A DNA stretch of 64,000 nt from CAZTDD01 sp964612675 (GTDB lineage: Bacteria; Hinthialibacterota; Hinthialibacteria; Hinthialibacterales; JAKPRU01), in contig CAZTDD010000001.1 of NCBI GenBank assembly GCA_964612675.1, positions 62,001 to 126,000 of the forward strand, read 5' to 3'. Of the stretch, positions 62,099 through 64,000 are shown one piece after another. The translations under genes were made by a program, and so were the position numbers. The notes below the pieces were generated by a model. The model worked only from the letters and a program-made list of their open reading frames with translations, was not told the origin of the DNA and ran no database searches. How positions within the stretch are numbered: position 1 is the first letter of the stretch; each line of letters opens with the position of its first letter.

Positions 62099-63742
62099 CT
62101 ATCCGTCGTTGGAAAGCATGTAGGTCTGATAGCGCTGAACCATGTTCTGCCAGGACAACTTGACGAGAAGCCCCAGGAAAAAGAAGAACACGAGCATCCC
62201 GAACAGGGTATATTTTTCCAAGGATTCCAAAGGCACCCACTCCGGCTCTCCGTCGAATAGGAACGAAACATATCCGTAAACCCACGCACCGAAGGCCGTA
62301 TCGATGATTAGCGGCAGGAATTTTGTGATCGCCCAGGAACCGAGAATCAGGATCAAGAAAACCGGGCTGATGAAGGTCACAACAAAGCCAAACCAGAACG
62401 GCAGCTTCATATTGGCCCCGTAACTCCCTTCCTTCACGCCCGTTGCCACTTTGATGATGAATATGAAGAGAATCAGCTCGGAAAGCGCCAATAGGGGAAT
62501 CCCCAGATTACCCGCATATGTATCCAATGTTGAAAGAACATAGAATTCGTCTGTCAATATCACAGCGTTCGCACCGAGAAAGGTGAGCATAGCCAATATG
62601 GTAACCGAACTTCGCCGATTCATGTTGAACCCTTCTTCGAAGAACGCGATAGCGGGTTGAAGCATCGATAGCGACGATGTCACACCGGCCAAAAACAGCA
62701 GGAAGTAAAACATCCCCTGAAAAACCTGCCCCGCAGGCATCTCTGCAAAAATGTGCGGCATTGTCACGAAGCCCAGACTGAATGCATTCGCCCCGGCAAC
62801 ACTCTCCATCTGACTCATTCCGAGAAAAACAAAAGCGGCGGGAATCACCATCAGCCCGCCAAGACACACTTCGCAGAACTCATTGGTCGCGCTGGCTGTC
62901 AGGCTGGAAAGAACGACGTCATCCTCCTTGCGTAGATAGCTCGAATAGGTCATTACGATTCCGAAACCGACGGAAAGCGAGAAGAAAATCTGTCCGCACG
63001 CAGCGAGCCATACCTCCGGATTGCGTAATTGCGCCCAATCCGGATTCCACATATAGCCGAGACCGTTGACAAGATTTTGCGATGGGTTGGAGGGATCAGG
63101 CGTTCCGAGGGTCAGGACACGAAAAACGATGATAATCGCCAAAAGCACGAGAAGCGGCATCGCGAAAAGGCAGAACTTCTCGATTCCCTTCGAAAGCCCC
63201 CGGTAGATCAAGTAAAAATTAATGAAGAACGTGACGAGAAAAAAGAAATAACAGGTTCCGAGACCGCTGAAGAAGTCCCCTTCCTGGTTGCCGGTAAACT
63301 GCTCGAAGAAAGTAGTGTACTCTCCGCCGGCTCCCAGCGACGCTTTTCCGGTCAACGTGAACCAGGCGTACGCCAGGCACCACGATTCAACGCACACATA
63401 CCACATGTAAATCACAACGGGGATAAACAACCCCAGAGTCCCGAGATACCGCAACGGCCCTCCCTTGGTGAGGACACCGAACAGACCGGGGCAGGAGGAG
63501 AGACCGGAGAGTCGACCCGCTCGCCGGCCCATAATCCATTCCGCCCAGCAGATCGGGATACCGAGTAGAAGGAAAGCCGTGAAATAGGGGATCATGAATG
63601 CGCCGCCGCCATTCTGGACAGCCACTCCCGGAAAGCGAAGGAAGTTCCCCAAACCAACGGCGCTACCGGCGACAGCGAGAATGACACCGATGCGCGTGCC
63701 CCACCGTTCTTTGACAAATTTGGGTTGCTGGGTCTCAGCCAT
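62099..63742 (-). CDS. Sodium-dependent transporter, NSS (SNF) family
   Basis: 547 residues, with GGAGG eight bases before the ATG and about twelve membrane helices. Helix 1 has the NSS signature VGLGNFLRFPGVAVQNGGGAFMIPY (usual G-L-G-N-x-W-R-F-P; Trp replaced by Leu), which forms the sodium and substrate sites. Later segments include FFSLSVGFGIVMTYSSYL and FYFLLFLAGVTSSLSMLQP. Family members import amino acids (LeuT, MetP) with sodium. The length (12 helices) and the small partner gene point to the MetPS-like type; substrate unknown. Confidence 0.93.
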   Translation of the reverse strand: MAETQQPKFVKERWGTRIGVILAVAGSAVGLGNFLRFPGVAVQNGGGAFMIPYFTAFLLLGIPICWAEWIMGRRAGRLSGLSSCPGLFGVLTKGGPLRYLGTLGLFIPVVIYMWYVCVESWCLAYAWFTLTGKASLGAGGEYTTFFEQFTGNQEGDFFSGLGTCYFFFLVTFFINFYLIYRGLSKGIEKFCLFAMPLLVLLAIIIVFRVLTLGTPDPSNPSQNLVNGLGYMWNPDWAQLRNPEVWLAACGQIFFSLSVGFGIVMTYSSYLRKEDDVVLSSLTASATNEFCEVCLGGLMVIPAAFVFLGMSQMESVAGANAFSLGFVTMPHIFAEMPAGQVFQGMFYFLLFLAGVTSSLSMLQPAIAFFEEGFNMNRRSSVTILAMLTFLGANAVILTDEFYVLSTLDTYAGNLGIPLLALSELILFIFIIKVATGVKEGSYGANMKLPFWFGFVVTFISPVFLILILGSWAITKFLPLIIDTAFGAWVYGYVSFLFDGEPEWVPLESLEKYTLFGMLVFFFFLGLLVKLSWQNMVQRYQTYMLSNDG

Positions 63743-64000
63743 GTAACGGGCCTCCGATAGTAGGGATCAACGTGCCCCGTAGTCTAATGGGTAAACCGGT
63801 CCGACCTCAAGGCGTTCCAACAAGCCCCGTCTCAGATTTCTCGCCACCCCCGTCCTTCTCCCGCGGAAAGAGGAGCAAAACGATTTGCGGCCCCGGCAAG
63901 ATTGGGCAAGTGCCTCATGCGTCGCGGGAGTCAAACGTCGGACTGTAACCAATGGATTTGATTTTACTGGACTTATGGAATAGCAAGGCGCTGGAAATGC
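63743..64000. other. Window end with tRNA-5'-end-like fragment
   Basis: No gene called. From 63774 the bases GCCCCGTAGTCTAATGGGTA look like the acceptor and D arm of a tRNA, but no anticodon stem, T arm (GGTTCGA type) or matching GGGGC 3' end follows within ~100 bases. Probably chance or a fragment. Confidence 0.35.

Noticed and set aside
63774..63850. Possible tRNA (starts like an acceptor plus D arm)
   Set aside because: No anticodon stem, no T arm and no pairing 3' end could be found downstream, nor a valid cloverleaf on the other strand.
1..64000. CRISPR array
   Set aside because: No set of direct repeats with regular spacers was seen; the tandem repeat at 18301 has units of 16-18 bp without spacers.

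Overview
The window is one contiguous stretch of bacterial chromosome with moderate to slightly high GC and genes on both strands. Many starts are preceded by GGAGG-type ribosome binding sites, and several genes start with GTG or TTG. The housekeeping genes are bacterial: aspS, radA, mutY, pyrK-pyrD, trxA, rpsU, nrnA and glgA. The lifestyle genes are a sulfatase, GH127, GH57, a GH30-like enzyme and a 1131-residue GH5/42-like secreted enzyme. There are also three isolated type IV pilin-like proteins with near-identical N-termini, LamG and GLUG surface proteins with Pro/Thr linkers, and a decayed REP-associated transposase. This mix suggests an uncultivated, polysaccharide-degrading, Gram-negative lineage such as Hydrogenedentota, Sumerlaeota or the Planctomycetota/Lentisphaerota neighbourhood. 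That placement is an inference from gene style, not a phylogenetic result.

Layout. 1-6144: sulfatase C-terminus, a coupled FemAB-like transferase and GT4 pair, GH127, and a polyprenyl diphosphate synthase. 6229-11138: an unusual TPR/membrane/zinc-ribbon/PilB-like fusion, a pilin-like protein and two unknown proteins. 11175-18182: nrnA, a membrane GT-C-like protein, pyrK and pyrD (overlapping), a small zinc ribbon and aspS. 18301-29563: repeats, the large glycosidase, glgA and GH57 (glycogen or alpha-glucan metabolism), radA, a membrane PIN-TRAM protein and a GT2. 29724-37445 (minus strand): a giant GLUG-repeat surface protein, a small Cys-rich protein, an MAF/DUF115 protein overlapping a GNAT, and mutY. 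37667-41972: a methyltransferase, a secreted FmdE-like protein, a GH30-like enzyme and an orphan Pro/Thr-rich fragment. 42011-46441: rpsU with a terminator, a promoter-terminator pair, and an ABC-2 exporter with a TPR protein. 46438-51903: a ThuA-isochorismatase fusion, two pilin-like genes, trxA and a double-LamG protein.

52012-57827 is an accessory island of small toxin-antitoxin-like cassettes: DUF4926, a nucleotidyltransferase pair, a broken VapC with an unusually large partner, HicBA and DUF4160-DUF2442. These are interleaved with a decayed RAYT-type element, palindromic repeats and the remnant of an extra LamG gene copy. 58088-63742 carries an aldehyde dehydrogenase, a foldback element, a B12-binding radical SAM protein, a DUF192 lipoprotein, and an NSS sodium symporter with its small membrane partner. 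No CRISPR array, rRNA or convincing intact tRNA was found.
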